Notes under the pieces: generated by a model
The model's database searches: none
The model's input: only the letters and a program-made list of their open reading frames with translations
Told to the model about the DNA's origin: nothing
Part shown: positions 39,304 through 49,310 of the stretch, piece after piece
Layout: each line of letters opens with the position of its first letter
Numbering within the stretch: position 1 is the first letter of the stretch
Translations under genes and position numbers: made by a program
NCBI RefSeq assembly: GCF_029937575.1
Contig: NZ_JAPYPS010000008.1
Location: 1-64,000, forward strand
Length of the DNA: 64,000 nt
Source of the DNA: Nocardioides sp.
Lineage (GTDB): Bacteria > Actinomycetota > Actinomycetes > Propionibacteriales > Nocardioidaceae
Direction: 5' to 3'

Positions 39304-41414
39304 GGTCGCCCTCCGCTCTGCTGCCCGTCCTGCTGCCGAACGGGTGGTTGGGTGAGCCGCTGCTCGGCGAGCGCGGCGACCAGCAGCGGGTTCAACAGCG
39401 AGGAGTACACCGGTGGCGGCTCACCCTCGGCGCGCGGTGGCGGTTGAGCGTCGGCGAGGGTGCGCGGGGCGGGTGCCCACCCGCCGGCGGCCTCGTTGTC
39501 TTCGCGCAGCAGCCGGGTGACCTCGTCGAGGTCGGTGAACGCGCCCTGGGCCCGGGCGACCGCGAGATCGAGCAGGAAGTTCGTCCGGGCGAGGTTGCGG
39601 TACAGCTGCTTGCGGTTGTCCAGGAACGGCTCAAGCGCGTGCCGGATCCGGTTCTCGACCGCGGCGTTGGACGCCGGCAGCTGCGGCTGTCGGGCCAGGA
39701 TGGGCAGCGCGGCCGCGACCCGGGGTTCGTAGATGCGGCGCTGCTCCAGCACTCCGGTCACGGGCGCCGGCAGCGTGGCGACGGCTCCGATGAGGTCGTC
39801 CCACCACCGTGTCCAGTCGGCGGGGCCGAGGTTGAGCAGCTCGTCGCGAGCGAGCACGTCGAGGTGCTTGGCCAGTTCGGGGACCAGCACGGTGCGCCCC
39901 TCGAGCTTGGTGGTCGCCCCTGGCAGCTTCCTCAGTGCGTCGCGGAGGTTGCGCTGGATGTGGAACAGGCTCGGGACCAGTCCGACGACCCCTGCGCCGT
40001 ACTGCTTCGTCACCGCGTTGCTGATGGCTTCGGCGTTGTCGGCGACGATGAAGTCCGGGCGTTCGCCGAGCTCGTCCAGCACCAGCCGCCACGCCTGTTC
40101 GTTCGCGCGCGGGTAGGCGCGCGCCAGCCGGAGCCGGTACTCCCGACGCGGGTAGCTCATCGGGTCCTCGGCCGGGTGCCAGCGGACCTCGACGACCACC
40201 AGCAAGCTCCACTGGTTCCGCTCAAGGCGCCGCTGCTGGCCGCGCCGGCGACGGCCGGACAAAATGACCGGCTGCTCGTCGAGCAGCCAGGTGATGGGGG
40301 TGGCGAGCGCGGCGTTCGGTGCAGCGGCGAGCTGCTGGTCGTTCGCGGCGCGCTGCTGCCGGTCGCGGTCGCGCATCTGCTGCTCGACGGGGCGCCACAG
40401 CAGCGGTGCGTACTGCTCCACCAGGTCGGCGGCGAGGTGCCAGGCGGACTTGCCCTGCGCGGCGGTGTACGACTGCGCGGCCCCGGTCGCCTGCCCGTCG
40501 AGCAGCGCGCCGCCGCCATGGTGCTCGAGCAGGTGGCGGCTGGCTCGGTCGCGGTACTCGCGCATCATCAGCGACACCGCCGCGTAGCTGGCGCCCATCG
40601 AGAGCTCGTTCAGCGCCCGGGCGTACAACGCGAGCGTCCACGGGGTGTGCCGGGCGCCGGTGAGCGCGCCGCGGTGCGGGGAGAGCAGTTCGTCGCAAGT
40701 CGTGCAGCTCTCGACACCGACCTCGACGGCCTCCCGTGCCAGTGGCGGGGTGAAGGTGTGTGGCGCCGTGCCGTCGGCGGGGACACAGCGGTAGCGCTGC
40801 CGCTTCGTGGCGCCGCGGCCGTACACGCCCTGCCGGGTCACCTTCGAGACCGCGTGCTCGGGGCACCCCGGCGGGCGGTCGAGCGAGGTGAGCTGGGTGC
40901 CGGCCGCCGAGGCGAGCACCTGGAAGAAGTGCGAGCTGCCGTCGGGCCGGGTGCACCGGAACCGCCGCCAGGTGCCCGCCTTCGTCGTGCGCGTGCCTCG
41001 TCCCTGGACCCGGGCGTCGGCGTGCCACGGGTCAGGGCACCGCTGCCTCGGTGAGCGTCCAGCCTCGACCGCTCCGGCGGCCGGGGTGGTGAAGAAGTGC
41101 CGCTTTCCGGTCTCGGGCAGGCACTCGAACCGCTGCCGTGTGCCGGCCGCGGAGGCCCTGAGCCCACGGCGGCGCACCCGGCTCCCCGCGTGTGACGGGT
41201 CCGGGCACTGCGGTGCTGCTGCGTCGGTCAGTTGTCCTCCTGGCGGGACGTCTCCGCAGACAGCGTGCCGGCGCCGGTCCCACCGGCAGTGCCGTCCTCG
41301 AGGTCGCGGGCGGCAACCACCAGCGACCCCCTCCGAACGCGAACCGGCCCTCCCGGGCCCTGACCGAAGGGTCAAGGTTACCGGGAGGGCCGGACAAGGC
41401 GCGCCCAAAACCAC
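39300..41414 (-). CDS. DDE-type transposase-like protein with three tandem N-terminal zinc-ribbon-like repeats
   Basis: repeats CPDPSHAGSRV..RQRFEC, CPDPWHADARV..WRRFRC, CPEHAVSKV..RQRYRC; candidate DDE residues in LLDEQPVIL, FIVADNAEAISNAV...LVPSLFHIQRNLRDAL, SNAAVENRIR; true start probably inside TIR (e.g. GTG near 41261). Confidence 0.82.
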   Translation of the reverse strand: MVLGAPCPALPVTLTLRSGPGRAGSRSEGVAGGCRPRPRGRHCRWDRRRHAVCGDVPPGGQLTDAAAPQCPDPSHAGSRVRRRGLRASAAGTRQRFECLPETGKRHFFTTPAAGAVEAGRSPRQRCPDPWHADARVQGRGTRTTKAGTWRRFRCTRPDGSSHFFQVLASAAGTQLTSLDRPPGCPEHAVSKVTRQGVYGRGATKRQRYRCVPADGTAPHTFTPPLAREAVEVGVESCTTCDELLSPHRGALTGARHTPWTLALYARALNELSMGASYAAVSLMMREYRDRASRHLLEHHGGGALLDGQATGAAQSYTAAQGKSAWHLAADLVEQYAPLLWRPVEQQMRDRDRQQRAANDQQLAAAPNAALATPITWLLDEQPVILSGRRRRGQQRRLERNQWSLLVVVEVRWHPAEDPMSYPRREYRLRLARAYPRANEQAWRLVLDELGERPDFIVADNAEAISNAVTKQYGAGVVGLVPSLFHIQRNLRDALRKLPGATTKLEGRTVLVPELAKHLDVLARDELLNLGPADWTRWWDDLIGAVATLPAPVTGVLEQRRIYEPRVAAALPILARQPQLPASNAAVENRIRHALEPFLDNRKQLYRNLARTNFLLDLAVARAQGAFTDLDEVTRLLREDNEAAGGWAPAPRTLADAQPPPRAEGEPPPVYSSLLNPLLVAALAEQRLTQPPVRQQDGQQSGGRP
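41344..41393. repeat. subterminal hairpin next to right TIR
   Basis: 13-bp arms CCGGCCCTCCCGG / CCGGGAGGGCCGG with an inner TGACC-GAAG-GGTCA. Confidence 0.75.
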
Positions 41415-41431
41415 ACTAAAAGCCGAACAGG
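41411..41431. repeat. right terminal inverted repeat
   Basis: CCACACTAAAAGCCGAACAGG. Confidence 0.93.
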
Positions 41432-41440
41432 CGCATCGCG
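41432..41440. repeat. right 9-bp target site duplication
   Basis: CGCATCGCG. Confidence 0.85.
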
Positions 41441-41464
41441 GTGGGGGCCCTCGTGCCGATCAAG

Positions 41465-41917
41465 TCAGGGAAGCGGGCACCTGTCGCCGGGCTTCTTCAC
41501 GCAGGTGACCCAGACCTCGCTGACGGTCCCCTTCTTCTTGGCCCGCCAGGCCCAGGCACCGTTGCGGGGCGCGTAGACGCGCTTGGTGTAGCGGCCCTTC
41601 TTGTTGATCTTGGACTTGCCGAACTTCTTGAAGTTGCAGGTGCCCTTCTTGGCGTTGCAGTTGGTCGCCTTCTGGATGACGACCGGGCCCTTCTTCGGGC
41701 GGATCACACCGGTCAGGATGAGCTTGCCGCTCTTGCGCTTGACGATCTTGGCGGTGAGCTTCTTGGCTCCGCGCGCCGACACCGGGGCTGCCATCGGGCT
41801 CGACCCCGCGTTGGCCGACGTGGCGTCGGCGACCGGCGCGGCGGTCGCAGCGGTGGCAGGCAGCAGCCCCACCAGTGCGAAGGCGAGAAGGGCGACGAGA
41901 AGGCGAGTTGCTCGCAT
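41465..41917 (-). CDS. small secreted Lys-rich protein
   Basis: 150 aa; signal peptide MRATRLLVALLAFALVGLLPATAATAAPVA; basic mature part with Cys residues. Confidence 0.65.
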   Translation of the reverse strand: MRATRLLVALLAFALVGLLPATAATAAPVADATSANAGSSPMAAPVSARGAKKLTAKIVKRKSGKLILTGVIRPKKGPVVIQKATNCNAKKGTCNFKKFGKSKINKKGRYTKRVYAPRNGAWAWRAKKKGTVSEVWVTCVKKPGDRCPLP

Positions 41918-42064
41918 GGGATCTCCCTGGAGATGGTGGGTGAGTGTCATGGCGGTCCTGCCCACAGGTCACGGTGGCAAACGTTGCGTCCCCGTGGCCA
42001 TGGACCGCGCCGGCCGCGAGCCACTCTCGGGCGCGCAGGCACACCGTAACCGGACGTCGCGGGG

Positions 42065-43099
42065 TCAGGCGGAGCGAACCGCCACGACGTCGGCGAAGGC
42101 TTCCAGCGCCTCGCGCACCGGGCCCTGCGGCAGGACGTCCAGCAGCGCCTTCGCCTCGGCGGCCTGCCCCACGACGTACGCCCGGGCCTCGGCCATCGCC
42201 GGATGTGCCCGCAGCAGTCCGAGTGCTTCGGCGACCTCGCCCTCGTCGGTGATCGGCGCGCCGAGCAGCTCGTGCAGCCTCGCGTCGCCCGGGTCGTCGG
42301 AGGCGAGGGCCATCAGCACCGGCAGCGTCGGGACCCCTTCGCGCAGGTCGGTCCCCGGGGTCTTGCCCGACTCCTCGGTCTCCGAGGCGATGTCGAGGAT
42401 GTCGTCGGAGAGCTGGAAGGCGGTGCCCACGATCTCGCCGTACGCCGTGAGCGCCTCCTCGACCTCGGGCGTCGCGCCACCGAAGCGAGCGCCGTAGCGC
42501 GCCGAGGTCGCGATCAGGGAGCCGGTCTTGCCGGCCACGACGTCGAGGTAGTGCGCGAGGGGATCCTCGTCCGGACCCGGCTTCACGGTCTCGAGGATCT
42601 GTCCCTCGACGAGCCGGGTGAAGGTCTCGGCCTGGATGCGCACCGCGTCGGCGCCGAGCAGCGCGGTCAGCTCGGACGACTTCGCGAAGAGGAAGTCACC
42701 GGTGAGGATCGCGACCAGGTTGTCCCAGCGAGCGTTGGCCGAGTCGGCCCCGCGGCGCAGGTCGGCCTCGTCCATGACGTCGTCGTGGTAGAGCGAGCCG
42801 ACGTGGGTGATCTCCACGACGCAGGCAGCGGTGACGACGTCGGCCGAGTCGGGGTCGGTGCCGGTCTCGGCAGCGAGCAGCACGAGCAACGGACGGAACC
42901 GCTTGCCGCCGGCGGAGAGCAGGTGCTGGGCGGCCCGGGTGACGTACGGCGCGCGACTCACCGCGTGCCCGAAGAGTGCCTCCTCGACGTCGGCCATCCG
43001 CTCGCTGAGCCGGCGGGCGAGCCCGGCGTCGGAGATGGGCAGCGCCAGGTCGACCGGGCCCCCCGGAGAGGGGACCGCGGAGGCAGTGGACGTCGTCAC
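42065..43099 (-). CDS. polyprenyl (heptaprenyl/octaprenyl-type) diphosphate synthase
   Basis: GGKRFRPLLVLLAAE; LYHDDVMDEADLRRG; GDFLFAKS; FQLSDDILDIASE. Confidence 0.93.
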   Translation of the reverse strand: MTTSTASAVPSPGGPVDLALPISDAGLARRLSERMADVEEALFGHAVSRAPYVTRAAQHLLSAGGKRFRPLLVLLAAETGTDPDSADVVTAACVVEITHVGSLYHDDVMDEADLRRGADSANARWDNLVAILTGDFLFAKSSELTALLGADAVRIQAETFTRLVEGQILETVKPGPDEDPLAHYLDVVAGKTGSLIATSARYGARFGGATPEVEEALTAYGEIVGTAFQLSDDILDIASETEESGKTPGTDLREGVPTLPVLMALASDDPGDARLHELLGAPITDEGEVAEALGLLRAHPAMAEARAYVVGQAAEAKALLDVLPQGPVREALEAFADVVAVRSA

Positions 43100-44694
43100 C
43101 TGATGAAGTCTCCCGCATGCACCGCCAGGTCGAGTACCGGACCGGGTACGACCCCGAGGAACAACGTCGCGGCTGCGCACACCGCGATGGTCAGACCGGT
43201 GAGCGGCGAGGCCGTCGTCACCTCGGCGACCTCGGCTCCCGGCTCCGGGTCGGTGAAGAACATCAGCCGGATGAAGCGCACGTAGAAGTAGACCGCGACG
43301 ATGCTCGACGCGATCGCCACCAGCACGACGGGCCAGGCCCCGGCGGACATGGCTACCGTGAAGACGGCCCACTTGCCGACGAAGCCGGCGGTCAGCGGGA
43401 TCCCCGCCATCGAGAGCAGGAAGAAGGCGAACAGTCCCGCGACAAGCGGGGAGCGCTTGCCGAGGCCGGTCCAGCGGACGAACGACGACGACTCGCCGTT
43501 CGCGTCGCGCACGACCATCACCAGGGCGAACGCGCCGAGCGAGGCGACGCCGTACGACGTCAGGTAGAACAGCACCGCCTGCAGCGAGGTGACCTGGCCG
43601 TCGGCCAGCTCGCCCGCCGACTGCAGACCCAGGACACCGGTGATCAGGAACCCGGTGTGGGCGACGGCCGAGTAGGCCAGCATCCGCTTCACGTCGGTCT
43701 GGGCGATCGCGACGACCGCCCCGACGACCATCGTGAGGATCGCGACGACCCACAGCATCGGCTGCCAGTCCCAGCGGTCGGCGCCGAGGGCGACGTAGAA
43801 GAGCCGCAGCATGGCGCCGAACGCGGCCACCTTGGTGCCCGCCGACATGAAGGCGGTCACCGCGGTCGGCGCGCCCTGGTAGACGTCGGGGGTCCAGGCC
43901 TGGAAGGGCACCGCCCCGACCTTGAAGAGCAGTCCGACCGAGAGCAGGGCGATGCCGAGCATCAGCAGGATCTCGTTGTCGGCGCCGTTGACGACCGCCT
44001 CGTTGATGGCCGCGAAGTCCATCGAGCCGGCGTAGCCGTAGACCAGCGCCATGCCGTAGAGGAAGAACCCGGAGGAGAAGGCGCCGAGAAGGAAGTACTT
44101 CATCGCCGCCTCCTGGCTCAGCAGGCGGCGACGTCGTGCCAGTCCGCAGAGCAGGTACAGCGGCAGCGAGAGCACCTCGAGCGCGACGAACATCATGAGC
44201 AGGTCCCCGGAGGCGGGGAAGAGGAGCATGCCGCCCACCGCGAACATCAGCAGTGGGTAGACCTCGGTGTGCGCCAGGCCCTTGGTGGAGGCCTCGCGCT
44301 CGGCGTCGGTGCCCGGGACGGCGGCAGCCTGACCGGCGAAGGCCGAGATGCCCGCCTCGAGCCGTCGCTCGGCGAAGAGTGCCACTCCGCCCAGGGCGAA
44401 GACGAGGACCAGGCCCCAGAGGTAGATCGTGGGGCCGTCGACGACGATCGAGCCCTCGGCACCGACGAGGCCCTGCCCGGCACCGTCAGTGCCAGCAGGG
44501 TCCAGGTTGAGGCCGACCGCGATCGTGGCACCCAGCGCCGCCGCCACGCCGACCCCGGCGAGGGTGCTCTGCACGACGTGACGCCGCTCGCGCGGCAGGA
44601 ATGCCTCGACGACGACTCCGAGACAGGCCACGCCCATGACGATCAGGAGCGGCGAGAGCTCGGCGTACTCGATGGTGGGATTGATGAAGTCCAT
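43096..44694 (-). CDS. nuoN: NADH-quinone oxidoreductase subunit N
   Basis: 532 aa; GAVPFQAWTPDVYQGAPTAVTAFMSAGTKVAAFG. Confidence 0.95.
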   Translation of the reverse strand: MDFINPTIEYAELSPLLIVMGVACLGVVVEAFLPRERRHVVQSTLAGVGVAAALGATIAVGLNLDPAGTDGAGQGLVGAEGSIVVDGPTIYLWGLVLVFALGGVALFAERRLEAGISAFAGQAAAVPGTDAEREASTKGLAHTEVYPLLMFAVGGMLLFPASGDLLMMFVALEVLSLPLYLLCGLARRRRLLSQEAAMKYFLLGAFSSGFFLYGMALVYGYAGSMDFAAINEAVVNGADNEILLMLGIALLSVGLLFKVGAVPFQAWTPDVYQGAPTAVTAFMSAGTKVAAFGAMLRLFYVALGADRWDWQPMLWVVAILTMVVGAVVAIAQTDVKRMLAYSAVAHTGFLITGVLGLQSAGELADGQVTSLQAVLFYLTSYGVASLGAFALVMVVRDANGESSSFVRWTGLGKRSPLVAGLFAFFLLSMAGIPLTAGFVGKWAVFTVAMSAGAWPVVLVAIASSIVAVYFYVRFIRLMFFTDPEPGAEVAEVTTASPLTGLTIAVCAAATLFLGVVPGPVLDLAVHAGDFIR

Positions 44695-44695
44695 C

Positions 44696-46195
44696 TCAGC
44701 GACCCGCTTCCTCGGCCAGGGCGACGGTGGGTTCGTCGTCGGTGACTCCGACGTGGATCATCAGGTCGGCGACGTAGGGGTTGCTCGTCTCCAGCAGCGG
44801 CTTCGGGAAGAAGCCGAAGAAGACTAGCGCGACCATCAACGGCGCGACCGCGGCGATCTCGCGCAGGGTGCCGTCCGGGGTCGCCTCGACCTCGGGCGGC
44901 GTCGGGCCGGTCATGATGCGCTGGTACATCCACAGGACGTAGATCGCGGCGAGCACGATGCCCGTGACGGCGAAGGCACCGACCCACCACCCGTAGTCGA
45001 ACGCGGCGAGCAGCACCAGGAACTCCGAGACGAACGGGCTCAGGCCCGGCAGCCCGAGCGTCGCCAGGCCGGCGACGAGGAGCAGGCCGGCCAGGACCGG
45101 CGTGACCTTCTCGATGCCGCCCATCTCGGAGATGAGCGTGGTGCCCCGGCGCTTGATCAGGTAGCCGGCCACCAGGAACAGCGCGGCCGTGCCGAGTCCG
45201 TGGTTGACCATGTAGAGGATCGCTCCGGACCCACCCTGGCTGCTGAAGACGAAGATGCCCAGGGTGATGAAGCCGAAGTGGCTCAGCGACGTCAGACCGA
45301 TCAGGCGCAGGACGTCGTCCTGGCCGATCGCGACCAGGGCGCCGTAGATGATCGAGATGACCGCGATGGTCACCACGACCGGCGTGGCCCACTGCGAGGC
45401 CTCGGGGAAGATCCCGAGGCAGAACCGCAGCATCCCGAACGTGCCGATCTTGTCGAGCACGCAGACCAGCAGGACGCTGGTGCCCGGCGTCGCCTTCTCC
45501 GTCGTGTCGGCCAGCCACGTGTGCACCGGGAAGAGCGGCGCCTTGATCGCGAACGCGATGAAGAACCCCAAGAACAGCCAGCGGCCTGCCTCGGTGCCGA
45601 TGTCCAGGGCCATCAGGTCCGAGAGGAGGTACGACGGCGTGCCCTGCTGCGCGGAGACGACGTAGAGGCCGATCACCGAGGCGAGCAGCACGAGACCGCC
45701 GCCGAGCTGGAACATCAGGAACTTGACCGCAGCCGCGCTGCGACCGGCCTTACCGAAGCCGCCCACCAGGAAGTAGGCGGGGATCAGCGTGGCCTCGAAG
45801 ACGACGTAGAAGAGGAAGACGTCGGTGGCCAGGAAGACGGCCAGCGACAGGGCCTCCAGGGCGAGCACCCAGCCGTAGAAGGCCTTCGGGTTCTCGTCGC
45901 CGGCGTCCCAGTCGGCGACCAGCACGATCGGGACCAGGACCACGGTCAGCAGCACGAGGAGAAGTCCGAGGCCGTCGACGCCGAGGGCGTAGTGCACCCC
46001 GAACGCCTCGATCCAGGAGACCTGCTCGGTCAGCTGCATGCCGCCGTCGACGTCGTACATCACCGCGACGGCGATGCCGAGTCCGAGAGTGACCGCGGTG
46101 ACGCCGAGGGCGATTACGCGGGCGTTGGCCGCCGGGAGGGCGGCGATCACGAGCGCCCCGACGAGGGGCACGAGGATGAGGGTCGTCAACATCAC
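44696..46195 (-). CDS. nuoM: NADH-quinone oxidoreductase subunit M
   Basis: 499 aa; FAIKAPLFPVHTWLADTTEKATPGTSVLL. Confidence 0.95.
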   Translation of the reverse strand: MMLTTLILVPLVGALVIAALPAANARVIALGVTAVTLGLGIAVAVMYDVDGGMQLTEQVSWIEAFGVHYALGVDGLGLLLVLLTVVLVPIVLVADWDAGDENPKAFYGWVLALEALSLAVFLATDVFLFYVVFEATLIPAYFLVGGFGKAGRSAAAVKFLMFQLGGGLVLLASVIGLYVVSAQQGTPSYLLSDLMALDIGTEAGRWLFLGFFIAFAIKAPLFPVHTWLADTTEKATPGTSVLLVCVLDKIGTFGMLRFCLGIFPEASQWATPVVVTIAVISIIYGALVAIGQDDVLRLIGLTSLSHFGFITLGIFVFSSQGGSGAILYMVNHGLGTAALFLVAGYLIKRRGTTLISEMGGIEKVTPVLAGLLLVAGLATLGLPGLSPFVSEFLVLLAAFDYGWWVGAFAVTGIVLAAIYVLWMYQRIMTGPTPPEVEATPDGTLREIAAVAPLMVALVFFGFFPKPLLETSNPYVADLMIHVGVTDDEPTVALAEEAGR

Positions 46196-46304
46196 AGGGA
46201 AACCTCCGGAGTGAAGATCGGGCTTCCAGAGGACCCCGGGGTCCCCGCGGCGTTGTTTGTCGGGGGAGCGAAGCGGAGGAGACGGAGAACGGCGTGGGGC
46301 ATCA

Positions 46305-48230
46305 TCACAGGTTCACCGCCAGCATCGCGACGGCGACGATGAGGACGCCGACGAGCACGGAGAGTGCGTAGGAGCGGACGTAGCCGTTCTGCACCTTGCG
46401 GAGCTGACCGCCGATGGCGGCGATCGCGCCACCACCGCCCATGAAGGCGCCGTCGGCACCGTGCCGGTCGAAGGCGAAGAGCCCCGTCACCAGGCGGCGG
46501 CCGGGCTGGACCACGAGCCCGTCGTTGATCGCGTCGCCGTACAGATCGGCGCGGGCGGCCTTGACCACGAGCGAGACGTCGGTCGGAGGCGTGTCGGGCA
46601 CGGGGCGCCGCTGGACCAGGACGATCGCCACGGCGACGCCGATGGCGACGACGAGGGTGACCAGGGCGGTGATGGCGAGCGCCGGGATCGGCAGCTCGTG
46701 CTCGGGCTCCGGCCCGGTCACCGGCTCCAGCCAGTGCACGATCCAGCCGTTCAGGAGCAGGAAGCCACCGAGGACCGAGAGCGCGGCCAGCACGATGAGC
46801 GGCACGGTCATCAAGGCCGGGGACTCGTGGGGGTGGACGTCCTTGCGCCAGCGCTTCTCGGTGAAGAAGGTCATCACCATCAGACGGGTCATGTAGAAGG
46901 CGGTCACGCCGGCCCCGATCATCGCCGCGATCCCGATCAGCCAGTTCTCGGCCAGGGCGGCCTCGATGATCTTGTCCTTCGACCAGAAGCCGGAGAAGCC
47001 CGGGAAGCCGATGATGGCCAGGTAGCCCATCGCGAAGGTGAGGAAGGTGACCGGCAACGCCTTGTTGAGCACGCCGTAGTGGCGCATGTCGACGTCGTCG
47101 TCCATCGCGTGCATCACCGAGCCTGCTCCGAGGAACATGTTGGCCTTGAAGAAGCCGTGGGTGATCAGGTGGAAGATCGCGAACGCGTAGCCGGCCGGGC
47201 CGAGGCCGGCGCCGAGCATCATGTAGCCGATCTGGCTCATCGTGGAGCCCGCCAGGGCCTTCTTGATGTCGTCCTTGGCGCAGCCGATCACCGCACCCCA
47301 CAGGAGCGTGACCACCGCGACCACGACCACGCAGGTCTGCGCCGTCGGGGCGTACTCGAAGACGAAGTTGGAGCGGACGATCAGGTAGACGCCCGCGGTG
47401 ACCATGGTGGCCGCGTGGATGAGGGCGGAGACCGGGGTGGGGCCCTCCATGGCGTCGAGCAGCCACGCCTGAAGCGGCACCTGGGCGGACTTGCCGCATG
47501 CACCGACCAGCAGCAGGATGCCGAAGGCCGTCATGGTGCCCTCGGGCGCCTGGTCGGCGAGGGCACTGATGCCGGCGAAGTCAGTGGTCCCGAAGGTGAC
47601 GAAGGCCAGGAAGATCGCCGTGGCCATGCCCATGTCGCCGACCCGGTTGATCACGAAGGCCTTCTTGGCGGCCTTGGCCGCGGAGTCCTTGTGCTGCCAG
47701 AAGCCGATCAACAGGTAGGACGCCAGGCCGACGCCCTCCCAGCCGAGGAAGAGACCCACGTAGTTGGCCGACAGGATCAGGGTCAGCATCGCGGCGACGA
47801 AGAGGTTGAGGTAGCCGAAGAACCGGCGACGTCGTACGTCGTGCTCCATGTAGGCGATGGAGTAGACGTGGATCAGGGAGCCGACACCGGTGATGAGCAG
47901 CAGGAAGAGCGCGGCCAGCGGGTCGTAGAGCAGGTCGGCGCCGACGTCCAGGCCGCCGACCTGGATCCAGTCGTAGAGATGCTGCCCGATCTGGCGCTCC
48001 TCCTCGTCGCGGCCGAGCAGCTGCACGAGCAGCACGACGGAGAGGATGAACGAGCCGATCGGCATCGCCGTGCCGAGCCAGTGGCCCCACCGGTCGGTGT
48101 AGCGGCCGCCGAGCAGCAGGATCGCGGCACCCGCGAGCGGGAGGGCGATGATCAGCCACAGCAGCGAGAAGACGCCGTCGGCGCTTTCGGGAGCCACCAC
48201 CGGGACGACCCCGGTCTCGATTACGTACAT
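46305..48230 (-). CDS. nuoL: NADH-quinone oxidoreductase subunit L
   Basis: 641 aa; [39 protein letters not shown]. Confidence 0.96.
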   Translation of the reverse strand: MYVIETGVVPVVAPESADGVFSLLWLIIALPLAGAAILLLGGRYTDRWGHWLGTAMPIGSFILSVVLLVQLLGRDEEERQIGQHLYDWIQVGGLDVGADLLYDPLAALFLLLITGVGSLIHVYSIAYMEHDVRRRRFFGYLNLFVAAMLTLILSANYVGLFLGWEGVGLASYLLIGFWQHKDSAAKAAKKAFVINRVGDMGMATAIFLAFVTFGTTDFAGISALADQAPEGTMTAFGILLLVGACGKSAQVPLQAWLLDAMEGPTPVSALIHAATMVTAGVYLIVRSNFVFEYAPTAQTCVVVVAVVTLLWGAVIGCAKDDIKKALAGSTMSQIGYMMLGAGLGPAGYAFAIFHLITHGFFKANMFLGAGSVMHAMDDDVDMRHYGVLNKALPVTFLTFAMGYLAIIGFPGFSGFWSKDKIIEAALAENWLIGIAAMIGAGVTAFYMTRLMVMTFFTEKRWRKDVHPHESPALMTVPLIVLAALSVLGGFLLLNGWIVHWLEPVTGPEPEHELPIPALAITALVTLVVAIGVAVAIVLVQRRPVPDTPPTDVSLVVKAARADLYGDAINDGLVVQPGRRLVTGLFAFDRHGADGAFMGGGGAIAAIGGQLRKVQNGYVRSYALSVLVGVLIVAVAMLAVNL

Positions 48231-48243
48231 CAGGCGCTCTACC

Positions 48244-48537
48244 TCAGAACTTCAACAGGCTGGCGTCGTCGACCGAGGCCGAGCGTCGCGTGCGGAAGAT
48301 GGTCATGATGATCGCCAGCCCCACGACGACCTCGGCCGCGGCGACGACCATGACGAAGAAGGCCGCGACCTGCCCCTCGAGGTTGCCGTGCTGCTTGGCG
48401 AAGGCGACCAGGGCCAGGTTGGACGCGTTGAGCATCAGCTCGACGCACATGAAGACCACGATCGCGTTGCGGCGCACCAGCACGCCGGTGGCGCCGATGG
48501 TGAAGAGGATCGCGGACAGTACGACGTACTCGGTCAC
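48244..48537 (-). CDS. nuoK: NADH-quinone oxidoreductase subunit K
   Basis: 97 aa; [19 protein letters not shown]. Confidence 0.95.
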   Translation of the reverse strand: MTEYVVLSAILFTIGATGVLVRRNAIVVFMCVELMLNASNLALVAFAKQHGNLEGQVAAFFVMVVAAAEVVVGLAIIMTIFRTRRSASVDDASLLKF

Positions 48538-49310
48538 TGGTCCTGCTCCCGTCCGTGCTCGTCGAGGCCCAGCTGGCGCTTGAGCTCCTCGATGTCGTCG
48601 GCCATCGCGGGCGCCGAGCGGACCGTGCCTCGCGCCGAGAGCACGCGTGAGATCGAGTCCTCGGCGGCGGTGCCGTCGGGCAGCAGCGCCGGCGTGTCGA
48701 CCGCGTTGTGCCGGGCATAGACGCCGGGTGCCGGCAGCGGCCCCAGGTGGGTGCCCTTCTCGGCGTAGTCACGCACCCGCTTGGCGGCCATCTCGGCCTG
48801 GCTCAGCTTGGGCGTCAACCGCTCACGGTGCGCGAGCACCATCGCGCCCAGCGCGGCAGTGATCAGCAGGGCCGCGGTGACCTCGAAGATCACCACGTAG
48901 CGCGAGAAGATCAGGTCGGCCAGTGCCTCGATGTTGCCGCCGGCGTTGGCCTCGTCGAGGCCGGTGGCGGTCCCGAGGGTGAGCTGGCCCATCCCGACGA
49001 CGAGCACGAGACCGACCAGCAGTCCGGTGCCGATCGCCATCACCCGTTGTCCCTTGATCGTCTCGACGACCGAGTCGGAGGCGTCGACCCCGACGAGCAT
49101 GACGACGAAGAGGAAGAGCATCAGGATGGCGCCGGTGTAGACGATGATCTGGACCACGAACAGGAACGGTGCGTCCAGGGCGGCGTACTGCACGGCGAGC
49201 GACATCATCACCACGGCCAGCAGCAGGGCGGCGTGCACGGCCTTGCGGACGACGAGCAGTCCCAGCGCAGCCAGCACCATGATCGGAGCCAGGCTCCAGA
49301 AGGCGATCAT
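48534..49310 (-). CDS. nuoJ: NADH-quinone oxidoreductase subunit J
   Basis: [31 protein letters not shown]...[19 protein letters not shown]. Confidence 0.93.
   Translation of the reverse strand: MIAFWSLAPIMVLAALGLLVVRKAVHAALLLAVVMMSLAVQYAALDAPFLFVVQIIVYTGAILMLFLFVVMLVGVDASDSVVETIKGQRVMAIGTGLLVGLVLVVGMGQLTLGTATGLDEANAGGNIEALADLIFSRYVVIFEVTAALLITAALGAMVLAHRERLTPKLSQAEMAAKRVRDYAEKGTHLGPLPAPGVYARHNAVDTPALLPDGTAAEDSISRVLSARGTVRSAPAMADDIEELKRQLGLDEHGREQDQ

Larger units (their letters stand above)
36317..41431 (-). mobile_element. 5115-bp transposon with 21-bp perfect TIRs carrying transposase, DEDDh exonuclease, cmtR-like and cadD-like genes
   Basis: TIR CCTGTTCGGCTTTTAGTGTGG at 36317-36337 and inverted at 41411-41431; 9-bp direct repeats CGCATCGCG directly outside both ends; transposase-like ORF inside. 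Confidence 0.92.

Noticed and set aside
46257-48308. 683-aa plus-strand ORF opposite nuoL
   Set aside because: Antisense shadow frame of a highly conserved gene.
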